A stretch of 64,000 bases of DNA from Clitopilus passeckerianus (Eukaryota > Basidiomycota > Agaricomycetes > Agaricales > Entolomataceae): positions 248,001-312,000 of the forward strand of contig CALYLX010000136.1 in NCBI GenBank assembly GCA_944990035.1, given 5' to 3'. Positions 26,001-39,000 of the stretch are shown here, piece by piece. How positions within the stretch are numbered: position 1 is the stretch's first letter; the number at the start of each line of letters is the position of its first letter. The translations under genes and the position numbers were made by a program. The notes below the pieces were generated by a model. The model worked only from the letters and a program-made list of their open reading frames with translations, had not been told where the DNA came from and did no database searches.

Positions 26001-26283
26001 GAACGCGCGTAACATTCCAACAATTGAACATACTTGCTTGCTGTCTTCAAGAACTTCTACAATCAAGGTTAACCAGTGACAGGCCAGAATCAGACGCGAA
26101 TCTAACCTTAATAATGCTGAAAACTTCGTCGTATAGAAGTTCATTCTGCCTTAGCGCCGTCGTTGTACGGGAGTTTTCCGAGAGAATCTGTTTGCGTCGG
26201 TTGAAGTAATGCTTGACCAAGGTTTCCAGGAGTACAGGCCCAACACGAAGTCCAACCGCTGTTGCCAGAGTGTTGACGCGCAT
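23031..26283 (-). CDS. HSL-type alpha/beta hydrolase with long C-terminal extension
   Basis: Thirteen exons: 26283-26107, 26056-26034, 25974-25952, 25903-25729, 25675-25494, 25434-25401, 25354-25308, 25250-25185, 25135-24918, 24868-24438, 24388-24261, 24210-23726 and 23675-23031; 877 aa. The esterase/lipase core (hormone-sensitive lipase family) shows the oxyanion motif [23 protein letters not shown], and the nucleophile elbow [19 protein letters not shown] likely catalytic Asp is in [12 protein letters not shown] and a likely catalytic His in [13 protein letters not shown]. About 330 residues follow the core: a Ser/Arg-rich linker ([20 protein letters not shown]) and a conserved-looking end. 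Substrate is probably an ester or acylglycerol. Two exons are only 23 nt. The start at 26283 is plausible but not proven. Confidence 0.85.
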
Positions 26284-27063
26284 CCTTTGAGTTGACTATG
26301 TTATAGGATTGAATAGAATGCTGAAGTCCAAGCGCAGAGGTTGTGGAAGGATTGTCATCAGCACGATTTCGGCTGAATGTATGGAAGCCCAGATAGGCAT
26401 ATTAATTATCTCACGCAATCGAAAAGTAAGCAGTCAGCAAAATTGTTATTTTAACTACAGGAAAACAACAAGCAAGCGTATATACACTACTGTACACTGA
26501 CTGTGGATATATGAGGGACGCTGAATGAATGTAAACAAGAATCAGTAGATTCAGGAGGATATGGCCGAGTCAACGACAGTGGGCAGCTACTTTACCAGGC
26601 AGCTGTGAGAAGGGAGAATCGAAATAAACAACGAATTATAAAGAAAAATATAGATAACAAAGAAGATAGTCAGTGGGAAGGTATAGGTACAGTAGGTGTC
26701 CGAAAGCATCGATATCTAAGAAATACACGTTTCGTTTGTTAGTGATGGCAGTCCGAATGACAAGAGTATCCGAGGGGAATAGTACTGTGTCATGGCAGCA
26801 GTGAGAGAGATAAATATGGCTAAAGGCAAGTAAGTCCGTATGGCGAGAGACGAAGTCTAATGTCCGAAGGTAATCGAAACCTGGCAAAACGACTGGTACT
26901 CCTAAATGTCCAATAGCCAATAATAGTAGTGGTAAAATGAAATCAGAGGGGGTGGCGAGTCCATTTGATCGTCCGAGTGATAATACGATAGGTTCAGTCC
27001 GAGCTGAAGTTATGTCTGATGAGATGAAAAAGTCTAGATGCGAGAAGAGACGTCAAGTCCTGA
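26284..27063. other. Intergenic, nothing recognised
   Basis: 780 bases between the 5' side of the hydrolase gene and the 3' end of the Zn2Cys6 gene, both on the minus strand. It should contain the hydrolase promoter. No clear motif is seen. Confidence 0.4.
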
Positions 27064-29258
27064 TCAGAGCGTGGCCATGCGCTTTTGGAGTTTGTTTGCT
27101 GCGATAGCTGTGGGCAAGGGTGCGAAACGATTAGCATAACTATTCCACGACGGTATCGGGATATACACGTACCAACAATGGGTAATCGGGAGCTGACGGT
27201 CGTCATAGCATAGAGTAATGTGCTGATTTGATTTCGAACATCCGTCTCAACCAGAGACCAGGCCTCTTGACGCTCAAGCTCAAGGATGAGGGTATCCGCA
27301 GCAAAGGACCAACAGGGCTGAAGATCTGTCAGAATCGAACAAATGCGGACAATAAACAAACAGGAAACATACACCCATAATTGGATCCAGGAACTCGAAA
27401 TCCCTTTCACCAATATATTTGATGACCGAGACACAAGCCCTGGCAGACCGTGAGCATTTTTCAAAGAGGACGGAGTCATCTTGAGCGAAGGGACGATAGA
27501 GCTGTAGTGAGGCGGTATGAGCCAGCGTGTAAGCTGTGAGCAGCGTATATTTGTCGTCCGCCATCAAAGCATCCAACTGGTCCAATGGAAGAACTGTTGA
27601 GAGGAATTGGGCAATGCAAGTCTCCAGGGCCTGAATTTGATGAGCGAGCGCTGGCGTTTTAGCTTCTGGCGACATAATGTCAGACATTGCACTACAAATT
27701 CAGAGTATCAGGAGGTTACTCACGAGATTCCCAGGTAGACGAGATCTCGTCTGCGCGGGAAAATAGAGCAGAGGCCTTGACACGTAATGCCTGAGTTGTG
27801 AACCCACTTGCGGAAACCTCTCCTTCGAAGAATCCCCTGATAGTCTGGTAAGGGTGCGAGACGTCCATATGGCCCTGGTAACGCGGAGTAAGTATACGCC
27901 CACTCGGGAAACTCTGCGTTGAAACACGTACAAGCTCGTAGTCAGCAAGGTCCTGTGGCCAAGGGCAGGTAATGGACCGCCGGGAGTTTGCAATATCAGG
28001 AATTACTGCGGGTTTGCGCAGAACAACAGACCAGCACCTATCCAGGTTGTAAACTTGCCAGAAAGTGAGAATACGTTCTCCGTCGTCAATGCCGGTCCTT
28101 GCGGGCTTCATGTCATATGCTTCCATGGGATCGGATGGAACATCCTTGTGGGGGTTTGTGTGAAGACCGCACTGGTAAGCGAGGGCGGCGGCAGAGCTGG
28201 CGTGGTAACTGCCCTCAAGAATACGCCCATTGGCAAGGAAGTACATGGACAGGAGACAGGTCGCCTGGATGATATCAATGACTTTCTCGCCATCGCGGAG
28301 GCCATCACGAAGAGCTTCTAGAGCAAGCCCGAGGTAGTGTTCCTCATGGTGACAGAGTGGCTCAGGCCGCGAAATGAAGCAGGCCCACAAGAACATGGCA
28401 TTCATGAGAGCCGGATGACGCTGCTCTGAGAGGGGGTTCGTCAGGCCATCGATAACACGCCCCATATGTATCTCAAGGCCGCACTGGCGGCGGTGGGGGG
28501 TAAAGATATCCAAGCTAAAGAAAGAAGGTAAGTAGCAGAAACTAGACTCGAACAACCAAGCATCTTACAGCATCCGAGCCAAATCCAGAGGAGGCTGGAA
28601 TTGGCTGATCTTGGAACATCATTTCAGGGGTATATGGTGACGGCGACGGCGAGGGGATATTCTGTAAAGAACTCCATGAAAGATTGGGTGAGGTTGGTGA
28701 TGAGCCTGGGAAGTACATGTATCAGTTGTTGAACAGAAACAGAAAGGTTACTCGCGCTCACAAGAGGGAAAAGGGGAGTTAGATGCTGACAAAGAGGTAT
28801 CTCCAGGTGAGCTGAAAGAGGACGATGACGATCCGGAACGCGAGTGGGAGTGAGAGTGAGGGTCGTACAGGACAACGGCAGGGGAGACGAAGGTAGGATC
28901 CTCAAGTTCACGGATCCGTTGCTCAAGGCGCGCGATGTTTTCCCGAAGAAGCTGAGTTCTTGTCTTTCCTTTTCCATCATCGTATTCACACTGGTCACCC
29001 TTCTTCGCGCGGGTACACTGTTGGCAAGCAGGCTTTGCGCCATCACACCTCTGTAAAGGAAGAACATCAAGGTGAATATGCGTTACGCGTCCTTCCAACG
29101 GAATGACCAACCATCTTCCTTTTTCTTAGAGACGAAGGGCATTAGCACGGTGCAGCAAGTGTACGAAGAATGAGGGCAAATTACCTGCATCGGAGACATG
29201 CTTTTCCTCGTTGCAATGTAGCTTGTTGTCCAGCCCCTAGTGGTCCTTTATTGGCCAT
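27064..29258 (-). CDS. Zn2Cys6 fungal transcription factor
   Basis: Exons 29258-29185, 29124-29112, 29050-28762, 28705-28569, 28514-27724, 27665-27375, 27325-27173 and 27107-27064; about 596 aa. The DNA-binding cluster is CLRCRKRKMRCDGAKPAC followed by QQCTRAKKGDQC, the six-cysteine GAL4-type pattern, then a short coiled coil (LLRENIARLEQRIRELE). The middle region matches the Fungal_trans domain (LLDIFTPHRRQCGLEIHM, LWACFISRPEP, YNLDRCWS). The C-terminus ends NKLQKRMATL. Exon 2 is only 13 nt and carries KRKM of the zinc cluster. Exon 4 has one extra base between about 28583 and 28620: the frame reading SSPTSPNLSWSSLQ must shift to give PPLDLARML. Target genes are unknown. It lies upstream of the hydrolase on the same strand, but regulation of that gene is only a guess. 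Confidence 0.88.
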
Positions 29259-31014
29259 TATGAATACTTGTGACTAAATTACAGAGAATGATCGAAGTTT
29301 GCGGCCAGGTTATAGCGATGTGCGAATTTGAAGGGAAGAAAAGGCCGAGTCGAATAGAAAGAAAGGATGTTAAGGATATAAATGAGAAAGCTGAGTTTGC
29401 GAGACCAGAGACCGGACAACCTAAAGCATAGAACTGCAGAAAGGAGAAGAGATGGACGCGGGACCTGGATCCGTTCTTTTGAAGAGTCTCATATCGACAA
29501 CGCTGCTTTGTTTTGGTTTATTTTCCTCTCAGGTCGTCTATTGACCCCCCATCACTCAACCTTCCACCCCTGCCTCCGGTCGAGTTTAACGTCCTTCATT
29601 GAATCATTTTTGATACTCGTAACAATTGTCAAGCCTCTATTCGTTACCCATGCCTTGTTTCAACTCTGCTACGATTCTGCCCGTAGGTTTCTGGCCGTGA
29701 GTTACCAACCACTTGCAAACGAGATCTCACCACGGTCATCCTACGCCGTCTTTCCATCGGCCCGAGAGACCATCCCTTCACGTCAATTCAACAACACTTT
29801 GTAACAACACAAGATCCTGAATCGGTCGTGTATCAGATGTCATCTCCGCGCTCCTGGACAGTCAAAAGTGAACCTAACCAATCCTTTCGGAAGCACGGCC
29901 TTCTATCCCCTTCTTCCACTGTTACCGAGTTCAGCGAGTACATTGTTCGTTCTTTCCCTCCCATGAAACTGTGGAATGCAGGCGTCTTCGAAAAGCTATG
30001 CCCGAGTCATATGGTTGACCCGACGAACTAGTCTGCAACGTCAGCTCCTGATTCGTGCCAGTTCATGCCGTTTTTGATCGTCGAGGAGGCTCAGGCACCG
30101 GCATATGATTCTCATGATTACCTTGATATCCCTCTTGTATTTGATCCAGGGCCGGCTCGGGCTAACGTATGTGATGACCAGATTCCGCACACTTCGCGAG
30201 CTCTTGCCGCACAAGCGAGGCATGGAAACATAAGGACAGGGGCACCTCACGGATTCGTCAGCCTATGACATTGACCACTTTAAGTAGAATTGTCAACTCT
30301 AAATCTTGTGGCTGATTCTGAAGAGTTCTGGATGTTCTTGTTGTTGGATGAGAGCAGGACGCGCAACTTAGTTTAACCGTATTTCCTTTTCGCGCCACAT
30401 CAACCGTCTCAGCATGGTCGCTGCATACGCGCCTCAGAATGGATGCTGTGTAAAGCTATGAGGGTTCCAGGTGGGTCAGGTGCTCTTACTCATTATAATT
30501 TGGTATTACCACGTCCCCAACAATTCTCACCTTAGTGCATCGGAAGTGTACACGCTATGATCGTCAAGAACGTTAAGCGTCTCCCATATATCCTTTGAAC
30601 TCACATCTCGGAATTAACATGAGTAACAGCGAAGATGCTCGCATGAGGACGCTATCAAAATTTCAATGAGTTGTCATGACTCTGCTGTCTCTGCTTAACT
30701 CTTGTCTACAGCTTTATTTCCTTGCTGAGACGAAACGTCCCAAATACCTAATTGTTCCGCAGTATGAAGGACAGGCCTGGCCTCACTTCCATGCGAGCAA
30801 AAATGTGTCTGACAGCTCCTCTCCCAGAGACTGATTTACCGGGGCATCAAGATCAACATGTATTTGGAAGATCACGCACTTTACCGTCGGATTTCGTCTA
30901 CCCCCGAGTGTGCCGTAGGTTCATTCGGGACTATCTCGTTCATTCAAATCTCCAGGTAACGAAGTCTACATACATACATAAGGTGAACAAAGATAACGAT
31001 GCGCCGCAGCACTA
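29259..31014. other. Intergenic, no supported gene
   Basis: 1.76 kb between the 5' side of the Zn2Cys6 gene and the 3' end of the Afi1/SPA gene. Plus-strand frames at 29828 and 30065 are 67 codons each, without partner exons or domains. A long regulatory region for the transcription factor is possible. Confidence 0.4.
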
Positions 31015-33999
31015 CTACAGTGCGTTTGTTGAGCCTCCCCCAACCAGTGAATTCGAATGCGTTCTGGCTGGGAAAGGTTGGGCCGTTGGCACTTGGGCTT
31101 GTTCAGTCTGAAACTGCTTCTCCCGATTATGAGCAAGCCGTACGTAAGTGTACCGTTGGAAATGATTCAACGATTGAAGGAAGGATAGCCCGACCTTATC
31201 GAGAATTAACGTCAAGAGGGGCCAGAGTCAGGAACGGACAGATTCCATCAAAATGGTCATTGATAGACTTACAGGATAGGCCCTCAACTGGTTGAACAAA
31301 TCCACCGTAGCATTTCTCACAGCTTCTTTCTGATGAAACAGGCCAAACCCTAGGGCAAGCAACCCTCCACCATGTGGTGTTAGATGGGCTAGAAGCTTTC
31401 CTTGAAGTGAGCCTGTGCAATTCATGTAGATCCAGGCAAAACTATTTACCTCGATAACCTGCTCATACGTTGTTACACTGTCGGCCAGAGTACGCATAAT
31501 GAGCGTGGCCTCCGCATCGGACATAAACTTCGTATGCCGGAGCCGGAATAGTTGATGTACAACGTCAAAGCCTTTGATTGCGCTCTTTGCTTGAGCTTTG
31601 GTAAAATCCTGGATCATCTCTTGTCATTCCTCCTGTCATCACGAATATCGGGAATCGTACCGAGACACAATATCCGTAGCTGGCGGTCTTTCGCCAGGCT
31701 TCGATGCGTTGCGCATTTGCAGAGAGCTCCTTCAGGCATGAAGCCTCATCACTGAAGGCAATCCCGCTCCCGAGTTGGAGTCGACCGGGAGTATCAGTAA
31801 AATAGGCGGAAGGGAAACCAATCTTGGTTGAACCATGCGCCTCTTCTTCATACCTCGCTGCCAGGCGGACAAAGCGAGTTACATAGTCGGTGAAACGCAT
31901 TCTAACCAACGACTCTCCGAAGTGATCTTCAATGGCGGACCGAATCTGGCTAAAGGTTAAGGCCGTCCAATTCAGTGACTCAGCAAGGAGAAGGGACGAA
32001 CATCCTCAATAAAGATTCGATCAGTCATATTGTCAATCTTTGGAAGGTTTGAACCATCCCTGCGGTTAAAATCGTCTTCGTTCCCAGCAGAAGATTCTGC
32101 TTTCAAAGTTCCTGTTCTGGCTATGATGGGCGCTCCGAAAGACGGGTTGGGCGTAACTGGATAGTTGGCATGGATGTCTTTGGCAACTGTGACAGTCCCG
32201 GCACCGATGACTAGGAGAAGATCCCACGAACGAGACTGTTCAAAGATAGGATTGGTGACGCCCGCGATATATGCAGGCCTACGGCAATTTATCAGCTATG
32301 GGGAAGGAGCCAAGCTAGGATGTCACTTACACGTTTTCCCACTCGTCTCGGTTGTTTAAATTTGCATATGGGAAGGCCCGTTCGACGAATCCTCGCAGCA
32401 CCGCACCGCCTCCAGAACCAAGTGCACATGCTGACAACACGAATGTCGACACTTCACCAGCGGGCCGTCGGTGACCCAGGAAAATTATTCTCTTCCCTGT
32501 TACAAGCGCGTTGAACAAAATGATGATAGGATGCGTCTGTGGTCCATTTGTGTGCAAATGAGGATGTATTGGGCCGGAAACAAGTTGATGAGAGGAGAAC
32601 TCCTTGATCAACGTGATCAGGGAATACTAAAACCAACTCAGTCCATCGCGGCTAATACTTAGTATCAAGGGTACTTACATCACCAACTTCTTCGGGAAAC
32701 GTTGACAGCGGCATCTTAATGGGTATCTGATGATCTTTGTAGAGGACGGATGTATTGTAGAAGTGGGTATCTTTGGGAAGGTTAGAACGATGAATAGGAT
32801 CCAGGTATGATTGCCCGAGGTTGCCAGCCCGAACCAAGGATTGTGCTTGAGAAGCCATCGATGAAGCATCCGTTGACCGGCGTTTCCGAGTCGTGACAGC
32901 GGTTGAGCTGGTAGCCATTGAAGGTGCAGAATTTGCATCCACGGGCTCCTTTGCGTTGCGGTCGATACCTGTGTCATCGCCGACCCAGACGGCCTCTCCT
33001 CCGAGAGTGAAGGAGGTATCTGAAGGAGATTCTTGTCTGTTCTGGCCTTGTTGGGCCTGACTATCAGCGTCGTGTCTTTTCTTCAGTGAACTGGCACGTT
33101 CCCGTAATCTGACATCCTCTTGTGATTTCTGATGCCGCTTTGCGCCCTCTTCGAAGCTTGAGTAAGATCCACCCGAGTGTGTGGATTTGTGTTGGAGAAG
33201 AGACCTTGACCCAGATCCCGCGCTTGAGCCATTCATGTACAGCTGGTGCTGTCCGTGGGTGAACTTCTCCGAGAAAATGTCTTTCCTGTCGGAAGATCGC
33301 ATTACGAGTTTCTCGTATCGCGTGAGCAAAGGCGCGCCAGAGAGGTCCATAGAGTTAACCGCATCGAATAGTCGAGCTAGGCAATCTTGCGACGGATCAT
33401 CAAAATAGTCGTCCAAGGCCATGAGCAGGAATGGCTACAATTGGTTCAGTTCCATTTCAATAATTTTTCGCAGAGTTGTTTACCTTGAAGATCTGGATGA
33501 AGGGGTGACGGGTACATATTGCAAGCGCAAGGACTTTGGCACCTCTGTTGCTGGTGTTCAAGCCAAGAGCATCTGGTGAAACAATCTCAAGCCCACCTGT
33601 CCAGCGTTTTGTCATGCTTGGTCCGAACCAAGTTGAGCACACATAGCAGATCTGGTTTATCATTTGAAGTATCTGGGTCTTCACCTGGGAGTGGAGCAGC
33701 CTTAATCTCTGGAGTTTCTAACGCGAGAACCGGTGATATGGTGTTGAAAGAGGTCTGATTCAAGAAGAACACAGTCCAATCGTCGAGTTGTGTTTCAGCA
33801 CCATCTGGTAGCATAGACATTGCCAATACTCTGGAGAAAACTAGTGTTAATATGAAGCAGGGACATACAAAGGAATATAGCTTCCGCACCCTTCATCGAC
33901 GCCTAGTGGTTGAGGAAACTGATACTTCAGCTGTGCTCCCTCGAGAATATGGAACTCTGCCAGCAATACGAATGAACAGTGGTTCCCATTGTTGCTCAT
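31015..33999 (-). CDS. Afi1/SPA-domain (DENN-type) polarity protein
   Basis: Exons 33999-33890, 33830-33597, 33544-33484, 33434-32679, 32626-32331, 32278-32002, 31945-31661, 31617-31450, 31395-31273 and 31194-31015; 829 aa. The N-terminus VLLAEFHILEGAQLKYQFPQ and LPDGAETQLDDWTVFF match the Arf3-interacting protein 1 N-terminal domain (uDENN-like). VLYKDHQIPIKMPLSTFPEE, HPIIILFNALVTGKRIIFLG and ACALGSGGGAVLRGFVERAF match the stabilisation-of-polarity-axis (SPA) part. A ~130-residue polar insertion (KKRHDADSQAQQGQNRQ) separates them. In yeasts Afi1 links Arf3 to cortical polarity. The role here is inferred. The 43-nt intron at 31618-31660 is short and the least certain join. All phases close. 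Confidence 0.85.
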
Positions 34000-34278
34000 G
34001 TCAAGTTGGTTCAACTTGGTTGGTCGCAACACTCGACCTGTAGGCCAATGGCAGATCATCCAACTTACATAAGGAACGCGTGCAAATGTAGTGCGTGCAA
34101 ACTGCCAATATGCAAGTTGGACCACATTCGCCTGTAATTTACATTGGAATCTGGGCCTGCAATACCATGAAAGAAATTGATTGACGTGAATGATAAGTAA
34201 TGAGATCGAATAAGAGGTGCCATAGTCATTTTTATCATAGCGACATGAGCATAATCTGCCTTCCTAACAAAAGTAGAT

Positions 34279-34872
34279 TTAATCCCAACCACTGGTGCCT
34301 GTTGTGGCATCGGCACCCCATCCACCAGCTGCTGCTGGCTCGGCAGCCCAGTCACCTCCTCCAGCAGCGGGTTCAGCAGACCAGTCAAGAGCACCTTTGA
34401 TAACGATGAGTGAATGTGTTCTAGAGAGAAAGCTGAGTTCTTACCTCCATCCTGGGCCAGAGCAGGGTTGATACCGCCAGCCTGGGTGGCACCTCCCACG
34501 TCCCACTCGGAAGGAGCCTCAGCACTTCCTTGTTGGGCGGCGGCTTTCGCAGCAGCTTCTTCCTGTTGTTGCTTCTCAACTTCTTCAGGATCCCTGTAGA
34601 AGAACATGTCGACCATGACATTCCAGCCATCGCTGGTGCGGGGGATGGTGCCCCTTAGCCTGAGAACCTCACGGGCAAGCAACCACCAGACGAGACCGAT
34701 TGAGTGCCTTGTCTTGTTATTTGTGGGGATAGCAACGTCGACGAACTTGAGGGGAGCATCAGTGTCGCAGAATGCGATGACTGGGATGTTGACGTAGGAA
34801 GCCTCGCGGATGGCTTGGTGGTCAACACGGGGATCGGTGACAATGATAAGACGGGGCTCCTTGAATGATCGA

Positions 34873-34904
<32 letters not shown>

Positions 34905-35270
34905 ACGGCCAGCAATAGCCTGGGCACCAGTGTTGGCAGCGAACTTGAGAACAGCACGGTGGCCGTAGGGACGAGCTGAAATAACACAGACGTCGTTGGG
35001 GTTCTCAATAGCAGCGATGATACGAGCAGCAAGGACAAGTTTCTCCCAGGTCTTTCCGATGTTCAAAACGTGAATTCCTACCAGACATAAAGTGAGTTAT
35101 CGATAAAAGCAAAGTTTAAGAAGATTGGCATTACCATCGGGTCTCCTCTTCCAGACGTAGGGCTCCATTTGCTTATCGCAATTTTTCGTTCCAATGTGAC
35201 ATTGGGCAGCGAGAAGAAGTTGGATCTCTTCCTCAGTTGCGCTCAGAACGGAGGGTAGTTTTGAGGCCAT
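34279..35270 (-). CDS. rps0: 40S ribosomal protein S0 (uS2, RPSA)
   Basis: Exons 35270-35135, 35077-34445 and 34394-34279; 294 aa. The N-terminus [20 protein letters not shown], the block [20 protein letters not shown], the uS2 signature [14 protein letters not shown], and [20 protein letters not shown] are diagnostic. The C-terminal tail is acidic with W repeats ([28 protein letters not shown]), as in fungal S0. It is needed for maturation of the 18S rRNA 3' end and 40S assembly. The strongly biased, C-rich codon choice fits high expression. Confidence 0.96.
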
Positions 35271-36045
35271 GATTGCGGACCTGTGAGCTTTAGGTCAACA
35301 TCCAGATCCAACAGAATACATCCACCCCATATCTCTATTCTTCTCTCATAATGGTGTCCATAGGGTATAACGGCATCCTGAGAGACGTACCGTGAAGTTT
35401 TGAGTGTGGTTGTCGGCTTGGACGACGTTCACGGTGTGTCTTGACGATGTTGGGCGGCGTCCAGCGATAGTCGAAACTGGCCGATACTGATGAAGTCTTT
35501 TCCCACGCATTGGTCTGTCCGATTGCCGGAAGAGGAAGGTGCTACTGAGAGCCTTTTCTCGATTTTGAACATAGATTTGTAGCTGTATAAATCTCTTATA
35601 TTGGATCTCGTAAATTATCAGCCCCTGAATAGTCTGTATTGAATCGAGTAGGTTCAATTGGTACCATAATCAAGACAGTAACGCAAAGGCGGGCGGGAAA
35701 GCACATTACAATATTCTGTCTTCCTACCACCTAGGTCCCATTTTGACATAGTCTTAGAACAGTTTCTGGTACAATAATAGGCAGCCGCGTGCTTAGTGGT
35801 TGGGTCATGGAGGCCAACAACTTCAACCGCTTGCCAGTGACCGTATAAGCGAGTTGTTTGGTCGGAATGCCTCAAGTAAATAAGCGCGTCAAGTTGCCTA
35901 CAACGTGCCCGCCGCGTCTGCAAGTTTCTCGAAGGTTGTAGACTTTGGTCAGGACCCCTTGCTCAGGACCGCTGCACCGAACGAGTGGACTGGAATATCC
36001 ACGCTCCTATAACATGGAAGAAGATTATGCCCTTCCGGCCGCTCG
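35271..36045. other. Divergent promoter region RPS0 / CTR9
   Basis: 775 bases between divergent start codons. Ribosomal protein genes of this class often have a spliced 5' UTR, and short GT/AG pairs exist here, but none can be chosen from sequence alone. Confidence 0.4.
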
Positions 36046-39000
36046 ATGGACATCGAGCTGGGTGGCCAAGAAGTTATTACCATCGACCTCGAGAACCTCG
36101 ATCCGAACCCTGAGGATGTGCTCGATCTTCTGAAAGATGGGGGTTGTAGAGTCTGGATATGGACCAAGCTGGCAGGTGAATATTGGCGAAGAGGTTATCT
36201 GAGTGCAGCAGAACGCATTGCTCAGAGTGCAGTTGAATGTGGGTATGCTTCCTCATGCGTTTTCAGGATTTCGGGTCAACAATACACACTTAGGTTTCGA
36301 ATCAAACGGGTCGACATCTTCTCTACCTCCGGTCTACGCACTTTTGGCAAATATTCAGATTGCAAATGCGAGGCAGGCACCCAAAATGATCCTTCCCCAA
36401 GCTCGTGAGCTCGCCTAAGGCCTTCACAGTCTTCCGTTTACTGACATCATGACAGAACAAGACATCTTGACTAAGGAGCGGCCGAAAGAGGATTACTACA
36501 AAAACGCAGCTCTACTGTTAAATAAGGGAGAGAGAGCTGGTTCTGCGGCTGGTGAAGGCGTTGGTGGACAGCTATCATTCTTGACTCGAGGTACGACTTG
36601 CGTCTAATTCCGTCGTTCCGTTTCTGAGCAACCCCATAGGGATACACCAACTAGCAACTCGGTCAATGGACGATGCACTGCGGTCGTTTGAGGGAGTTCT
36701 GTCAGAAAAACCGACGAACGTTATTGCTTTGCTTGGAAAGGTACCCTTCTATCGCGGCGTTCATATGAGTTACGAGTCTAATAACTGTGCCTAGGCTAGG
36801 ATATTATACGCCCGACGGAACTATAAAGATGCTTTGCGTGTGTTTCAACAAGTACTAATGTACAATCCTTCATGTCTCCCGGATCCGCGAATCGGCATTG
36901 GCCTCTGTTACTGGGCATTGGATAACAGGACAAAGGCAACCCAAGCCTGGCAGCGGAGTATGGAAGTGGTAAGTGAAGCGGATTAGGTACATGGTCGTCT
37001 CTTACTCAAGCACTTCCAGAACCCGTCAGAATGGTCATCCCGGCTGCTGGTTGGGCTTGAAGCCATTAACTCCAGCAAAAACACCGATTACTCTGAGAAA
37101 GATCGTGCGGAGTTGTTCATGCAGGGCACAGAATTAGTGCAGAAAGCTTTCAAAGCCAACCAGAAGAGTGCGGCTGCGAATGCTCTTTGTGAAATTCTTT
37201 TACGCAAGGGACAAACGGCGAAGGTTCGTCTGGGGCATAATTTAACTGTGCTAGCATCCTCACGAACGCTACAGGCTTTGAAATTGGCTGAACGAACTGT
37301 TCAGTTCGCCGATACACTTACCATCCTGAATGAAGGATATATTCGAGCTGCTCGTGTTCTTCATGCCGGCGGATCTTTGATTCAAGCCTCGAGATACTAC
37401 ACACAGGCTATTGAGGCTCAGCCTAGGCATCTACTCGGAGCTATAGGTTTGGCGCAGATGCAAATGCAGAACGGTGAGTAACTGTCCGACCTCGCTACTT
37501 ACCATCTTCTTATGCCTGGCATATAGATGAAATGGCTGCAGCCATTCACACACTGGATACCTTGATTAATGGGCACAAAATTCCGGTTAGGTCGACCGAG
37601 GCAATGGTCATGCTTGCCTCACTACGAGCCCACCCACGTCCTGGAGTTTCCAGCTCTGACTTTGCACAAGAACGCAAGACAGCGAGTGGCCTTTTCGACC
37701 AGGTTTTCAAAGACGCTAGTCAAGACAATCGACATGTAAACGGAAGACTGAACGAACGAGCAAATGGTCACGCATCGAACAAGTTGCCGCAGAGGATTGC
37801 CGAGGACATTGAAATGCACATTGAGATCGCACGACTGTGGCAAAAGGAGGATTTGGCGCGTACTACCAGTTCCCTTCAATGGGCTCTTGAGATTAGCGAG
37901 AATAACGGGGACGTCGATCCGAGGTTGCTCAACAACCTGGGTGCTCTAAAGCATATGGAGAACAAGCTACCTGAGGCGCAGGAAATGTACGAGAAGGCCC
38001 TTAGGATAGCTTCAGCTTCGAAACTCGACGCTCAAGAAAGCATTTCGACCACCCTCCTTTATAATTTGGCTAGGATCTACGAAGATCAAGGCCAGGAGTC
38101 TCCAGCCAAGGACGCCTATGATAAGCTCCTATCAAGACATCCGGAATACGTTGATGGTGCGTGTCTTTCTCCTACTTATCTAGATCAACAAGTTGAGAAG
38201 CCCCCTTCAGCCAAAATTCGAACAGCTCAAATGCTTGCAAATCTCAGCCGTCATAACGACGCGCATGAACTCATCAAGCAATGTCTTGTGTCTCAAGACA
38301 AGAACCTGAACCTTCGCGCCTTCTACACCTACTTCCTCATTCAAAGCAATCTTCCCAAAGTCGCCAAAGAGTTTGTGTTTACGACCCTCAAGGACCACGA
38401 CAAACACGACATCTACTCATTGTGCGCCGCTGGCTGGATACAGTATCATCAGGCACGAGAAAGCCGTGATCAATCACCAGCGGGTGTACAAGAACGAAAG
38501 AGGGGATTTCAGCGTGCTGCAGAGTTCTATGAGAAGGCTTTGCATCTCGATACTATGTGCGCGTTTGCTGCCCAGGGTTTGGCCATCATCACTGCGGAGG
38601 ACGCACTTGGGTCATTGGGTGGAAGTCTGCCTTTCCCGACAGGAGGAGACGAAACACAAAGGCGGCTGAACAACGCCCAAGAGGCTATGGAAATTTTCGC
38701 TAAAGTGCGAGAGTCGATCGACGATGCAAGCGTTTATTTCAACATGGGCCACTGTAGTTATGCCCAGGATGATTTTGATCGTGCCATTAACTGTGTAAGT
38801 TTTCGCTATTCATCTATAAGACTCCCCTTTCTAATGCGTATACCTAGTATGGGACAGCTGCCGATCGATATGGCTCTGGCCCAAATTGTGCCAATGTGTT
38901 ACTTTGCCTCTGCAGGTCCTGGTATGCAAAAGCAATGAAGGACCAGTCATTCCCGGCAATGTCCACTGCTCTTCGATATGCACAAATGGTTCATCCACTT

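Noticed and set aside
27280..27687. Separate short protein starting MSDIMSPEAK in the Zn2Cys6 gene
   Set aside because: Those first residues fall within a 58-nt intron ending CGCCAG; the remainder is exon 6 of the transcription factor.
30065..30268. 67-codon frame in the 29-31 kb gap
   Set aside because: No domain, splice partner or promoter signal; length is expected by chance.
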